Assembly: GCA_049644305.1 (NCBI GenBank)
Contig: JBARRQ010000007.1
Span: 1-58,687, forward strand
DNA length: 58,687 nt
DNA from: AC-32 sp049644305
GTDB taxonomy: Bacteria; Actinomycetota; Thermoleophilia; Gaiellales; Gaiellaceae
Direction of reading: 5' to 3'
Below the pieces are notes generated by a model. That model was not told the origin of the DNA and searched no databases. It saw nothing but the letters and a program-made list of their open reading frames with translations. The translations under genes were made by a program, and so were the position numbers. Below, one piece after another: positions 1 to 6,672 of this stretch (its first letter is position 1; each line of letters begins with the position of its first letter).

Positions 1-86
1 TCCAGGACGTGCTCGACCGGATCGAGCTGGAGCCCGTCCGCGTCGCGGTCACGAGCGCGCTCGAAGCGCGCATCCCTCAGGCCTAG
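1..86 (+). CDS. sufD: SufD, Fe-S cluster assembly protein (C-terminal end only)
   Basis: The frame open from the window edge ends at TAG 84-86 and encodes a tail containing DVLDRIELEPVR and ending SALEARIPQA. This matches the usual end of SufB/SufD family proteins (a helix of the type VLDRI-P-E-VR followed by an EAKI/EARI ending). SufD is part of the SufBCD scaffold complex that builds Fe-S clusters in the cytoplasm. sufS, sufU and a Rieske protein follow downstream on the same strand, which supports the call. Only 27 residues are visible, so SufB or another SufBD-type protein cannot be excluded. The 160 bp after the stop holds no convincing gene. Confidence 0.6.
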   Translation, partial: QDVLDRIELEPVRVAVTSALEARIPQA

Positions 87-247
87 GAGGGCTTGACGAA
101 ATACCGTCTGTGCCGCCAGGCGGCGCTGCTCGCCCCGATGCGACGTCCTCAGTCGCGCCCGTACCTCACAGGTACGAGCGCTCCCTGCGTCCTTGCCTCG
201 GAACGAGCATCGCGCCCCGACCACGAGCGCTATTCCGCCGAACCCTC

Positions 248-1615
248 CTAGAGAACGGCGGCGCCGCGGAGACAGTCGCGGCGGTAGCGTCGCGGCGTGA
301 CGCGTGCGCAGGCGGCCCGGCGCTCGCTGCCGTACCGGTTGATCGCGCCGAGGATCGTGCCGATTCCCTCGTAGCAGCGCGGGCGGAAGCTCGCGCCTGC
401 GAGATGGCAGAGCTGGGCGGCTTCTTTGCCGCCCGCGTAGTTGTTTCCGTAGTCTCGCGCCGCGCCGTAGAGGCACTCGCCTGTGCCGCGCCCGGCGAGC
501 AGGCAGAGGCGGATGGTCTCTCGCGGCTGGTAGCGCGAGAAGCCCGACGCGTCGCGGCCGAAGGACTGGAAGCACGTCGCCACCCAGGCGGGCTCGCTGC
601 GGTTGCACCACTTCGCGGTCTTGCTCCAGTTGTAGTTGTCGAGCGTGAGGATGCGGGAGGTGACCATCAGGTAGCAGTAGAGCTTGTCGGTCTCCGCGAC
701 GGCATTGCATGGGTAGATCGGGTCGTTCCCCTTCAGGAAGCGGGATGTGACCATGCCCGGCGCGAGGTTCTGCATGAAGACGCCGCCGGTACACGAGATC
801 CGGTCGAAGGACGTCTGCAGCCGATGGCAGGCGCGCAACGACCAGGGCAGGTCGTCGCCGCTGTAGATCATCAGCCCGTGGCCGAGGCCGTGGACGCACT
901 GGTAGAGGAGGAACTCCTCTTTCGTCACGGCTGGAGTGGTGCACAGCTGCCGCGCCTTGCTCACCACCTCGTTGCGGGGAAGCCCCGCGAACGAGCGCTC
1001 GATGACGCCGTGGTAGTAGCCGGAGTTGCAGGTCATGGCGCCGTGAGCCAGCGCTTCGGCGGCGTTGCCGTGGTAGCGCGCAAGGGCCGCATGGCCCACC
1101 CAGTGCGAGATCTGATGGCAGTCGGCATGAACGGACGCCATGGCGCGGTCGTCCGTCGCGAGAAGCGCGAGCGCCTTCTCGGGGCCGTCGCGGTAGGCGA
1201 TGTTCGCGAAAGCCTGCCGGTAGCAGAACTGCTTGCTGCTCTGCCGGCAGCTCTGCACCGTTGAGTTGTCGGGCTGGAAGGACGCCGCCTTGCCCGAGCT
1301 CCGCGAGGCCTGCGCGACGAACGCGGCGACCTGAGTGATCTGCGGCGTCGACAGGCGTCGGCGAAACGAAGGCATGCCGTTGCCGCCGACGAGCACCTGG
1401 TGCGCGACCGTGGCCTGGTCCGGTTTCAACTCGTCGAGGTTCGGCCCGACCTGGCCGTTCGCACCGGCCGCCTTGAGTATGTGGCAGCCGGCGCACCCTG
1501 CACTCGCAAAGAGCTTCGCTCCCGGAGAGTTCTCGACGTGTTTGGAGCCCGAGCAGCCGGCTGCGAGCAGCCCGATCGCAACGAGAAACCCACCGCTGAG
1601 GGAGCGAACCTTCAT
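248..1615 (-). CDS. Lipoprotein with mono-heme cytochrome c domain and long Cys/His-rich repeat domain
   Basis: The start is ATG at 1615. Residues 1-21 form a lipoprotein signal with lipobox LAAGC (Cys21). A class I cytochrome c domain follows, with heme motif CAGCH (41-45) and probable axial Met81 in GNGMPSF. From about residue 125 to the end (455) there is a domain I do not recognise. It is built of repeated Cys-x-x-G-type units such as QCVHGLGHG, SCTGGVFM, TCFQSFG, ECLYGAA, RCYEGIG and DCLRGAA, and has a His/Cys cluster HADCHQISHWVGH. The protein is probably anchored outside the membrane. The heme domain suggests electron transfer; the function of the Cys-rich part is unknown. The gene lies antisense between sufD and sufS, back to back with sufS. 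Confidence 0.8.
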   Translation of the reverse strand: MKVRSLSGGFLVAIGLLAAGCSGSKHVENSPGAKLFASAGCAGCHILKAAGANGQVGPNLDELKPDQATVAHQVLVGGNGMPSFRRRLSTPQITQVAAFVAQASRSSGKAASFQPDNSTVQSCRQSSKQFCYRQAFANIAYRDGPEKALALLATDDRAMASVHADCHQISHWVGHAALARYHGNAAEALAHGAMTCNSGYYHGVIERSFAGLPRNEVVSKARQLCTTPAVTKEEFLLYQCVHGLGHGLMIYSGDDLPWSLRACHRLQTSFDRISCTGGVFMQNLAPGMVTSRFLKGNDPIYPCNAVAETDKLYCYLMVTSRILTLDNYNWSKTAKWCNRSEPAWVATCFQSFGRDASGFSRYQPRETIRLCLLAGRGTGECLYGAARDYGNNYAGGKEAAQLCHLAGASFRPRCYEGIGTILGAINRYGSERRAACARVTPRRYRRDCLRGAAVL

Positions 1616-1630
1616 AGACCGGCCCGTCGG

Positions 1631-1637
1631 TACGATA
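1631..1637. promoter_or_regulatory. Overlapping divergent -10 boxes, sufS / cytochrome lipoprotein
   Basis: On the plus strand TACGAT (1631-1636) stands 6 nt before GTG 1643, the geometry of a leaderless transcript. On the minus strand the same bases read TATCGT (1637-1632), 16 nt before the ATG at 1615. The two genes have only 27 bp between them, so the promoters must overlap and may compete. No clear -35 box is visible for either. Confidence 0.5.
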
Positions 1638-1642
1638 GCCAG

Positions 1643-2887
1643 GTGGTCGTGACGGCTCGATCGACGTTCGATGCGCAGACGCTGCGCGCGGACTTCCCGA
1701 TCTTCGAGCAGGAAATCCACGGAAAGCCGCTTGCGTACCTCGATTCCGCCGCCAGCGCGCAGAAGCCGCGGCAGGTGTTGGACGTCGTCCGCAACTTCTA
1801 CGAGACGTCGTACGCGAACGTCCACCGAGGTGTCTACACGCTCTCCGAGCGCGCCACAGCGGCCTACGAAGGGGCGCGTGAGACCGCGCGCGCGTTTGTC
1901 AATGCACCGTCGTCCCGCGAGCTGATCTTCACTCGCAGCGCAACCGAGGCGATCAACCTCGTCGCCTACGCCTGGGGTCTCAACAACCTGGGCCCGGGCG
2001 ACATCGTCCTGGTGACCGAGCTCGAGCACCATTCGAATTTCGTTCCCTGGCAGTACGTGGCGAAGCGGACGGGAGCGGACTTCCGCATGCTGCGGATCGA
2101 CGACAACGGAGAGCTGCAGCTCGACGAGCTCGACGAGCTCGCTCGCGACGGAACGGTGAAGGTCGTTGCGACCAACCTCGTGTCGAACTCGCTGGGAACG
2201 ATCAATCCGGTCGAGCGGCTTTCCGCCTGGGCTCACGAGCGGGGAGCGATCATGGTCGTCGATGCCGCCCAGGGCGCCCCTCACCATCGTGTCGACGTGC
2301 AGGCGCTCGGCTGCGACTTCCTCGCGTTCTCGTCTCACAAGCTCTGCGGGCCGACAGGCGTCGGCGCGCTTTGGGGACGAGCCGAGCTTTTGGAGGCGAT
2401 GGAGCCGTTCAACCTCGGAGGCCACATGATCCGCCAGGTCCGGTTGGAGGAGACGACCTGGGGCGAGCTGCCGTACAAGTTCGAGGCCGGTACCCAGCCG
2501 ATCGCGGAGGCCGTCGGCTTCGGCGCCGCGCTCGACTACATCAGCGACGCCGGCCTTGACGCGATCGCAGAGTACGAGAGCGAGCTTGCCGGCTATGCGC
2601 TCGATCGCCTCGGCGAGATTCCGGGAGTGATCACCTATGGGCCGCCGCCCGACCGGCGGGCGGGCATCGTCTCCTTCAACGTCGGGAACGTTCACCCGCA
2701 CGATGTCGCCCAGGTGCTGGACTCGGAGGGCGTCGCGATCCGGGCAGGTCACCACTGCTGCCAGCCGCTGATGACGCGTCTGGGAGTCGCCGCTACGAAC
2801 CGTGCGAGCTTCTACCTCTACACGGTCCGCGACGAGATCGACCGGCTCGTGGAGGGCATCCAGAAGGCTCGGAAGATCCTCGGCTAG
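1643..2887 (+). CDS. sufS: Cysteine desulfurase SufS
   Basis: This PLP enzyme takes sulfur from L-cysteine as an enzyme persulfide and passes it to SufU for Fe-S assembly. The protein is 414 aa, the usual length. Visible landmarks are the N-terminal AYLDSAASAQKP, TEAINLVA, the cofactor lysine in SSHKLCGPTG, and the catalytic cysteine loop RAGHHCCQP (most relatives have HHCAQP, so the doubled Cys is slightly unusual). GTG 1643 was chosen because TACGAT lies exactly 6 nt upstream; GTG 1649 is possible. sufU starts 2 nt after the stop, indicating an operon. SufD sits upstream but is separated by the antisense lipoprotein gene, so sufSU has its own promoter. Confidence 0.95.
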   Translation: MVVTARSTFDAQTLRADFPIFEQEIHGKPLAYLDSAASAQKPRQVLDVVRNFYETSYANVHRGVYTLSERATAAYEGARETARAFVNAPSSRELIFTRSATEAINLVAYAWGLNNLGPGDIVLVTELEHHSNFVPWQYVAKRTGADFRMLRIDDNGELQLDELDELARDGTVKVVATNLVSNSLGTINPVERLSAWAHERGAIMVVDAAQGAPHHRVDVQALGCDFLAFSSHKLCGPTGVGALWGRAELLEAMEPFNLGGHMIRQVRLEETTWGELPYKFEAGTQPIAEAVGFGAALDYISDAGLDAIAEYESELAGYALDRLGEIPGVITYGPPPDRRAGIVSFNVGNVHPHDVAQVLDSEGVAIRAGHHCCQPLMTRLGVAATNRASFYLYTVRDEIDRLVEGIQKARKILG

Positions 2888-2889
2888 CC

Positions 2890-3318
2890 GTGGCTGAGGA
2901 TCTCTATCGGGAGGTCATCCTCGACCACTACAAGAACCCGCGCGGGCACGGGGTGATCGAGGACGCCGATGCCCAGGCGGAGGGCGTAAACCCTCTCTGT
3001 GGCGACGAGGTCTCGATCTTCGTCCAGTTCGCGGACGACGGCGAGACGATCGACGACATCAAGTTCTCCGGCCGCGGTTGCGCCATCAGCCAGGCGGCGA
3101 CCTCGATGCTGATGGAGATGGCCAAGGGGAGGACGGCCGAGGAGATTGCCGGGCTGCCGAAGGAAGAGTTGCTCGAGGAGGTCGGCATTCCATTGACGCC
3201 GATCCGGCTCAAGTGCGCGCTGCTCGGCCTCGGAGTGCTCAAGGTGGCGCTGCACCGGGCCAAGGGGACGCCGCTTCCCCAGGAGTGGGCCGGGCTCGAC
3301 GAGCTCGAGCTGAAGTAG
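2890..3318 (+). CDS. sufU: SufU, zinc-dependent sulfurtransferase / IscU-like protein
   Basis: SufU accepts persulfide sulfur from SufS and relays it to SufBCD. The 142-residue protein has the three conserved Cys and the Asp that bind zinc in the family: NPLCGD, GRGCAISQA and RLKCALL. The SufU-specific stretch between the second and third Cys is present, which separates it from IscU. The start is GTG 2890, two bases after the sufS stop, so translation is probably coupled. The Rieske gene follows after 7 nt. Confidence 0.93.
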   Translation: MAEDLYREVILDHYKNPRGHGVIEDADAQAEGVNPLCGDEVSIFVQFADDGETIDDIKFSGRGCAISQAATSMLMEMAKGRTAEEIAGLPKEELLEEVGIPLTPIRLKCALLGLGVLKVALHRAKGTPLPQEWAGLDELELK

Positions 3319-3325
3319 GCCCGCG

Positions 3326-3640
3326 TTGGCCGAGATCGACGTCTGTCCGGTGGAGGACCTGCCGCCGGGAACGGTGAAGATCGTCCACGCGGGTGAGATC
3401 TCCGTCGGCGTGTACAACCTGAACGGCAGGTACTGCGCGCTCGAGGATCGTTGCTCTCACGACAACGGGCCGCTCTGCGAAGGCGATTTCGACCCTGACG
3501 AGGGGTACGCGGTCTGCCCGCGCCACGGGGCCCACATCGAGATCTGCACCGGCCGTCCCCTGACGCTCCCGGCCGTCCAGCCCGTCGAGACGTTCCCTGT
3601 GCGGGTTGCCGACGGCATGGTCAAGGTCGATCTGACCTAG
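3326..3640 (+). CDS. Rieske-type [2Fe-2S] ferredoxin (non-heme iron oxygenase ferredoxin family)
   Basis: This 104-residue soluble protein has the Rieske cluster ligands C-x-H in RCSHDNGPLC and C-x-x-H in VCPRHG. Such small Rieske ferredoxins often end actinobacterial suf operons; their exact role there is unclear (electron supply to assembly, or a client protein). The start is TTG 3326, 7 nt after sufU. There is no signal peptide, so it is cytoplasmic. Confidence 0.9.
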   Translation: MAEIDVCPVEDLPPGTVKIVHAGEISVGVYNLNGRYCALEDRCSHDNGPLCEGDFDPDEGYAVCPRHGAHIEICTGRPLTLPAVQPVETFPVRVADGMVKVDLT

Positions 3641-3700
3641 GCCGGCCGGGGAATCCGCCGCGGCCGGTCTGCACGTATGTGTTCTCGGAAAGGAGATCGC

Positions 3701-3835
3701 ATGCGAAGGCTCGTGCTCGGCTTGCTCCTCGCAGCTCTGGTGGTGACGTTCCTGACCGGCTGCGGCGGCGGGTATGGAGGCGGCGGGGGCGGCGGCGGTT
3801 CGACCGGGCGCACGACCACGACCGGCGGGTACTGA
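3701..3835 (+). CDS. Small glycine-rich lipoprotein (44 aa)
   Basis: The start is ATG 3701, preceded by a strong Shine-Dalgarno AAAGGAG (3689-3695). The peptide has two Arg, a hydrophobic stretch LVLGLLLAALVVTFL and a lipobox LTGC (Cys21). The mature part is only about 24 residues: mostly Gly with one Tyr, then STGRTTTTGGY. It should be exported and lipid-anchored. Ribosome-site quality and the complete lipoprotein signal make it a credible gene despite its size. No function can be inferred. A 7-bp hairpin lies at 3867-3883 after the stop. Confidence 0.65.
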   Translation: MRRLVLGLLLAALVVTFLTGCGGGYGGGGGGGGSTGRTTTTGGY

Positions 3836-3866
3836 CCAAAGCTTCGGCCCTCTGCAGCAGGCATCA

Positions 3867-3883
3867 GCGCCGAGCCTCGGCGC
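3867..3883 (+). terminator. GC-rich hairpin after the small lipoprotein
   Basis: A perfect inverted repeat, GCGCCGA / TCGGCGC with a 3-nt loop, lies 31 nt after the stop of the 44-residue lipoprotein. There is no U-tract, as is common for high-GC actinobacterial terminators, so the assignment is tentative. Confidence 0.35.
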
Positions 3884-3937
3884 AAGGGAATCTCCAGATT
3901 CGTCACAGGCACGGCACGGACCTGTGCGCCGCGTGCC

Positions 3938-4015
3938 GGTAGGCTGACCGCCATGGCAGGGGGGCGGGTCGGGACCCGCAGGTACCCGCGCGTGAACATG
4001 AAAGCGGGCGCGTAG
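3938..4015 (+). repeat. Repeated leaderless micro-ORF / hairpin element, copy A
   Basis: Bases 3938-3978 match 41261-41301 at 40 of 41 positions. In order, the block holds a -10 box TAGGCT (3940-3945), a 7-nt spacer, ATG 3953, and a hairpin GCGGGT-CGGG-ACCCGC (3964-3979). The ATG opens a 20-codon ORF (3953-4015, MAGGRVGTRRYPRVNMKAGA) whose stop TAG overlaps a second TAGGCT, the -10 box of the methyltransferase gene. A second hairpin can form from CGCGC 3987-3991 and GCGCG 4008-4012. It could be a translated leaderless peptide, a structured RNA, or both. Confidence 0.6.
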
Positions 4016-4026
4016 GCTCCCTGCCG

Positions 4027-4620
4027 ATGCTCGACGACCGCGTCCGCGCAGTGCTCGCGCGTCTGGAGGAAGACGACGCCCGGGAACGCGAGGAAGGCAT
4101 CCCGAGCGGGCAGCGCGCGCGCCAGATCGCGCGCTCGACCGGCCAGTTTCTGTTCGCATTTGTCGCGCCGCAGACCGACTGCGAGGTGCTCGAGATCGGC
4201 GGCTCACGAGGCTACTCGACGATCTGGCTGGCCGCCGGAGCCCGTTACCTCGGCGGCCGGGTGCTCTCGCTCGAGAACGATCCCGCCAAGGTCGAAGCCT
4301 GGCGCCGCAACATCGCCGACGCGGGGCTCGAGGAATGGGCGGAGCTCGTGCCCGGTGACGCGTTCGAGACGCTCCCTGCAATCGACGACGTCTTCGACGT
4401 GGTCTTCCTCGACGCGGAGAAGGAGCAGTACGAGGAGCTCTTCGGGCTCGCGCGCCCGCAGCTCGAGCCCGGTGCGGTCGTCGTGGCCGACAACGTGCTC
4501 TCTCACGCCGAAACGCTGGCCGCTTACTCGCGGGCGCGCCAAGCTGACCCGTCGCTCGAGAGCGTGACCGTCCCACTCGACCGTGGGCTCGAGCTGTCCG
4601 TGGTCCTGCGTGACCGCTAG
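4027..4620 (+). CDS. SAM-dependent O-methyltransferase (COG4122 / family 3 type)
   Basis: The 197-residue Rossmann methyltransferase has the SAM-binding loop VLEIGGSRGYSTIWLA, an acidic residue closing strand 2 (SLENDPAKVE), and the family metal/substrate region VVFLDAEKEQYEELF followed by DNVLSH. These match class I O-methyltransferases related to catechol/caffeoyl-CoA enzymes, and the substrate cannot be told. ATG 4027 is 8 nt after TAGGCT (4013-4018), so the gene may be leaderless. It directly follows repeat copy A and precedes the structured RNA candidate. Confidence 0.85.
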   Translation: MLDDRVRAVLARLEEDDAREREEGIPSGQRARQIARSTGQFLFAFVAPQTDCEVLEIGGSRGYSTIWLAAGARYLGGRVLSLENDPAKVEAWRRNIADAGLEEWAELVPGDAFETLPAIDDVFDVVFLDAEKEQYEELFGLARPQLEPGAVVVADNVLSHAETLAAYSRARQADPSLESVTVPLDRGLELSVVLRDR

Positions 4621-4636
4621 AGTGGCAAGACCGCGG

Positions 4637-4855
4637 AAAGGAGGTGGTCCGGTAGTGGAATCTTCAAGTACGGGCAGCGGAGGTACCAGCGGGTAGAGGC
4701 GCGTCCCCGGGACCTACGGGGAATCGTCTAGCCAGCGTAGGGGGCTCGCGACATTGCGCCGCCGGATCGAGGTACTGACCGGCCGGAAGCGCCTCTACCA
4801 CTAAGACGCTGGTAACCAGCTCAGGGGGCCGCCTCGTTGCGGCCCCCACGTTTTT
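4637..4855 (+). ncRNA. Candidate structured RNA with extended SD, mini-ORF and long-range helix
   Basis: Bases 4637-4650 (AAAGGAGGTGGTCC) can pair along all 14 nt with the 3' end of bacterial 16S rRNA, with one G-U pair. Five nt later GTG 4655 opens a 13-codon ORF (MESSSTGSGGTSG, stop 4694-4696). A helix of 11 bp (4692-4702 with 4789-4799) plus 7 bp (4685-4691 with 4807-4813) encloses the centre, broken only by a 7-nt bulge at 4800-4806. An inner stem pairs 4713-4718 with 4736-4741. An intrinsic terminator follows. No gene lies downstream on this strand, so it looks like a stand-alone RNA or the 3' part of the methyltransferase transcript. I do not recognise the family. Confidence 0.6.
4824..4855 (+). 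terminator. Rho-independent terminator of the structured RNA
   Basis: A perfect 9-bp stem GGGGGCCGC / GCGGCCCCC with a CTCGTT loop (4824-4847) is followed by ACG and five T. The T-tract is on the plus strand only, so it ends transcription coming from the methyltransferase/RNA side. The last T is also the first base of the stop codon of the convergent gene. Confidence 0.85.
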
Positions 4856-5748
4856 CAGGCAGCTCGGCGAAGCTGGTCGTCCAGCGGCAGCAACGGGATC
4901 GAGAACGTGCGCACGGCGTCGTCATTCGAGACCGTGTTGTCTCCGTGTTCCAGCATCGTCAGGAGGTCGCGCGTCAGCGGGATGTTGCCGGGCAGCCGCT
5001 CGGTCAGGAGAGCGTTCATGCGCATCAGCCCGACGGGGACGTGGATGCTTGGCCGGCGGATGCCGAGTGCTTTCTTCAGCCGTGCCCAGAACTCGTTCCA
5101 GCTGACTACGTCCGGGCCGCCCAGCTCGAAGATCCGTGTCGTCGTATTGGGCTTGTCGACCCCGGCTGCAAAGTAGGCGGCCACGTCATCGATCCAGATC
5201 GGCTGGATACGCTGCTCCCCGGAGCCGATGATCGGCGTCACAGGGGCGAGCCGTGCGAGCTTCACGAACGTCTGCAAGATCCCGCCGCCTCGGCCGAAGA
5301 TGAAGCTCGGCCGGAAGATGACATGCTCGAGGCCCGACGCCGTGATCGTCTGCTCCATCTCCCACTTCGCGTGGTAGTAGGGCACGAGGTCTTTCGTCTC
5401 CTCGCTCGTTCCGAGCGCGCTCATCAGGACGAACCTCTGGACGCCGGCTTCCTTTGCGGCTCCGACGAGGTCGCGTGTGCCCTGCTCCATGACGCGGCGG
5501 AACTCATCCTCGTGGCCCTGCCGGATCGCGACCAGATGGACGACGACGTCGCACCCCTCGACCGCGCGCCTCAGGCTTGCGGCGTCGGTGACGTCGCCCT
5601 GGACGAGGTCGCAGCCCCAGGCCGTCAACGATCCGGCCGCACTGGAAGAGAGGTTCCGGACGAGGCAGCGGACCGGCCGGTCCTGCTCCCGGAGGGCGTG
5701 CACGATCTTCGGCCCGACGAAGCCCGTCCCGCCCGTCACCAGAATCAC
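4855..5748 (-). CDS. NAD(P)-binding extended SDR, NDUFA9 / complex I 39-kDa-like
   Basis: The 297-residue Rossmann protein begins MILVTGGTGFVGPKIV, the glycine-rich dinucleotide site of atypical extended SDRs. It lacks a canonical YxxxK pair and instead carries YYHAKWEMEQ, as in NDUFA9-like and NmrA-like proteins. The body resembles bacterial 'complex I NDUFA9 subunit family' oxidoreductases, whose substrate is unknown. GTG 5748 lies 6 nt after TAGAAT on the minus strand, so it is probably leaderless. It is divergent from the secreted protein at 5785. Confidence 0.8.
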   Translation of the reverse strand: MILVTGGTGFVGPKIVHALREQDRPVRCLVRNLSSSAAGSLTAWGCDLVQGDVTDAASLRRAVEGCDVVVHLVAIRQGHEDEFRRVMEQGTRDLVGAAKEAGVQRFVLMSALGTSEETKDLVPYYHAKWEMEQTITASGLEHVIFRPSFIFGRGGGILQTFVKLARLAPVTPIIGSGEQRIQPIWIDDVAAYFAAGVDKPNTTTRIFELGGPDVVSWNEFWARLKKALGIRRPSIHVPVGLMRMNALLTERLPGNIPLTRDLLTMLEHGDNTVSNDDAVRTFSIPLLPLDDQLRRAA

Positions 5749-5754
5749 GACTCG

Positions 5755-5778
5755 ATTCTAAGGCGGTAGTCGTATACC
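5755..5778. promoter_or_regulatory. Divergent leaderless-type promoters
   Basis: Minus strand: TAGAAT (5760-5755), then 6 nt, then GTG 5748. Plus strand: TATACC (5773-5778), then 6 nt, then GTG 5785. Both spacings place transcription start at or next to the start codon. The two -10 boxes are 12 bp apart. Confidence 0.55.
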
Positions 5779-5784
5779 TTGTGA

Positions 5785-6672
5785 GTGAGGGACTGCGGCA
5801 TGGGCAGGTGGGGCATTGCGCTGGTCGTGGCCACGGCGCTCGTCGTCGTGCCGTCGGCGAGCCCACAGGTCATCCGCCCGCAGACCGTCTTTCACACCGC
5901 CGATCTACCGTCCGATGCCATCACGGCGTTCAGCGTCACCTGCCCGCCGGGCTACCTCGCTGTCAGCGCGGGCGTGTACACGGCCGCACCAGGCGTTACG
6001 ACGCTGAGCACCAGGCCCGCCGGGCTCAGGGCCTACACGTTCCGTTTCGGCAATCCGGTAACGAACCACGCGCAACGCGTCACGGTCGCCGTCGCCTGCC
6101 GCAAGATCCCGGCTCTGAGGTCGCCGGCTCCGTACCTCAGGGTCACGCCGATCAAGGTGAGATCGCTTCGAGTCGGGCCGGCCGGCCAGAAGGCTCCGCT
6201 TCTCACGTGTCCGCGGCAGACGATCCCAGCCGGCGCAGGCTTCGATCTTGCGCCGCCGTCTCCGGGGAAGTCCTCGCATCACTTCACCGGCTCGAAGCTC
6301 ATCATCGCGCGGCAGACGCAGTCGCTCCATGACTTCTCCTTCACCGTCCGCAACGACGGCAAGGCCGCGCGCTTGGTCGACCTGTACGGCGCCTGCCTGA
6401 CGGTCGTACGGCCGTCCGGAGCAGCCGGCGCTCAGTTGCAGGTGAAGTTGACCGCCAATGCGATCTCGGTCCCACCCGGCGGCCAGATCGCCAGCCGGTC
6501 GTGCCCGTCCGGTTGGTCCTCGCTCGCTACGGGTTACTCGCTGGCGCCCGGCTTGAGCCTCAGCGGCTCCGCAGCCGTGTCGGGCGGTGGCAGGTGGTCG
6601 GTCGCAAGTGCCCTTGCCGGCCCGGCAACGGCCGTTCTCCAGTTGGTCTGCGGCCGGCTCGCCGCCGGTTAG
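5785..6672 (+). CDS. Secreted protein of unknown function
   Basis: The N-terminus has a short Sec-type signal (IALVVATALVVVPSASP) and the remaining ~265 residues are predicted extracytoplasmic. The sequence is rich in Pro, Gly, Ser and Thr. Its cysteines come in spaced pairs (TCPPGYLAVS, ACRKIP, TCPRQT, SCPSGW, VCGRLAAG), suggesting disulfides. The segments TCPPGYLAVSAGVY and SCPSGWSSLATGYS look like an internal duplication. I do not recognise a family. GTG 5785 was chosen for the TATACC box 6 nt upstream; ATG 5800 is the alternative. The stop overlaps convergent dcd by 4 nt. Confidence 0.65.
   Translation: MRDCGMGRWGIALVVATALVVVPSASPQVIRPQTVFHTADLPSDAITAFSVTCPPGYLAVSAGVYTAAPGVTTLSTRPAGLRAYTFRFGNPVTNHAQRVTVAVACRKIPALRSPAPYLRVTPIKVRSLRVGPAGQKAPLLTCPRQTIPAGAGFDLAPPSPGKSSHHFTGSKLIIARQTQSLHDFSFTVRNDGKAARLVDLYGACLTVVRPSGAAGAQLQVKLTANAISVPPGGQIASRSCPSGWSSLATGYSLAPGLSLSGSAAVSGGGRWSVASALAGPATAVLQLVCGRLAAG

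Noticed and set aside
93..251. 52-codon TTG frame after sufD with GGAGG upstream
   Set aside because: Spacing from GGAGG to TTG is only 2 nt, the peptide has no recognisable feature, and it overlaps the end of the antisense gene.
1616..2755. Long minus-strand open frame upstream of the cytochrome lipoprotein start
   Set aside because: It is antisense to sufS, lacks any motif, and the lipoprotein signal peptide with its lipobox begins cleanly at 1615.
4680..4700. Resemblance to a T-box (GGTACC...GCGGG)
   Set aside because: The full T-box signature is not present, and no aminoacyl-tRNA synthetase or amino-acid gene follows; the RNA ends in a terminator.
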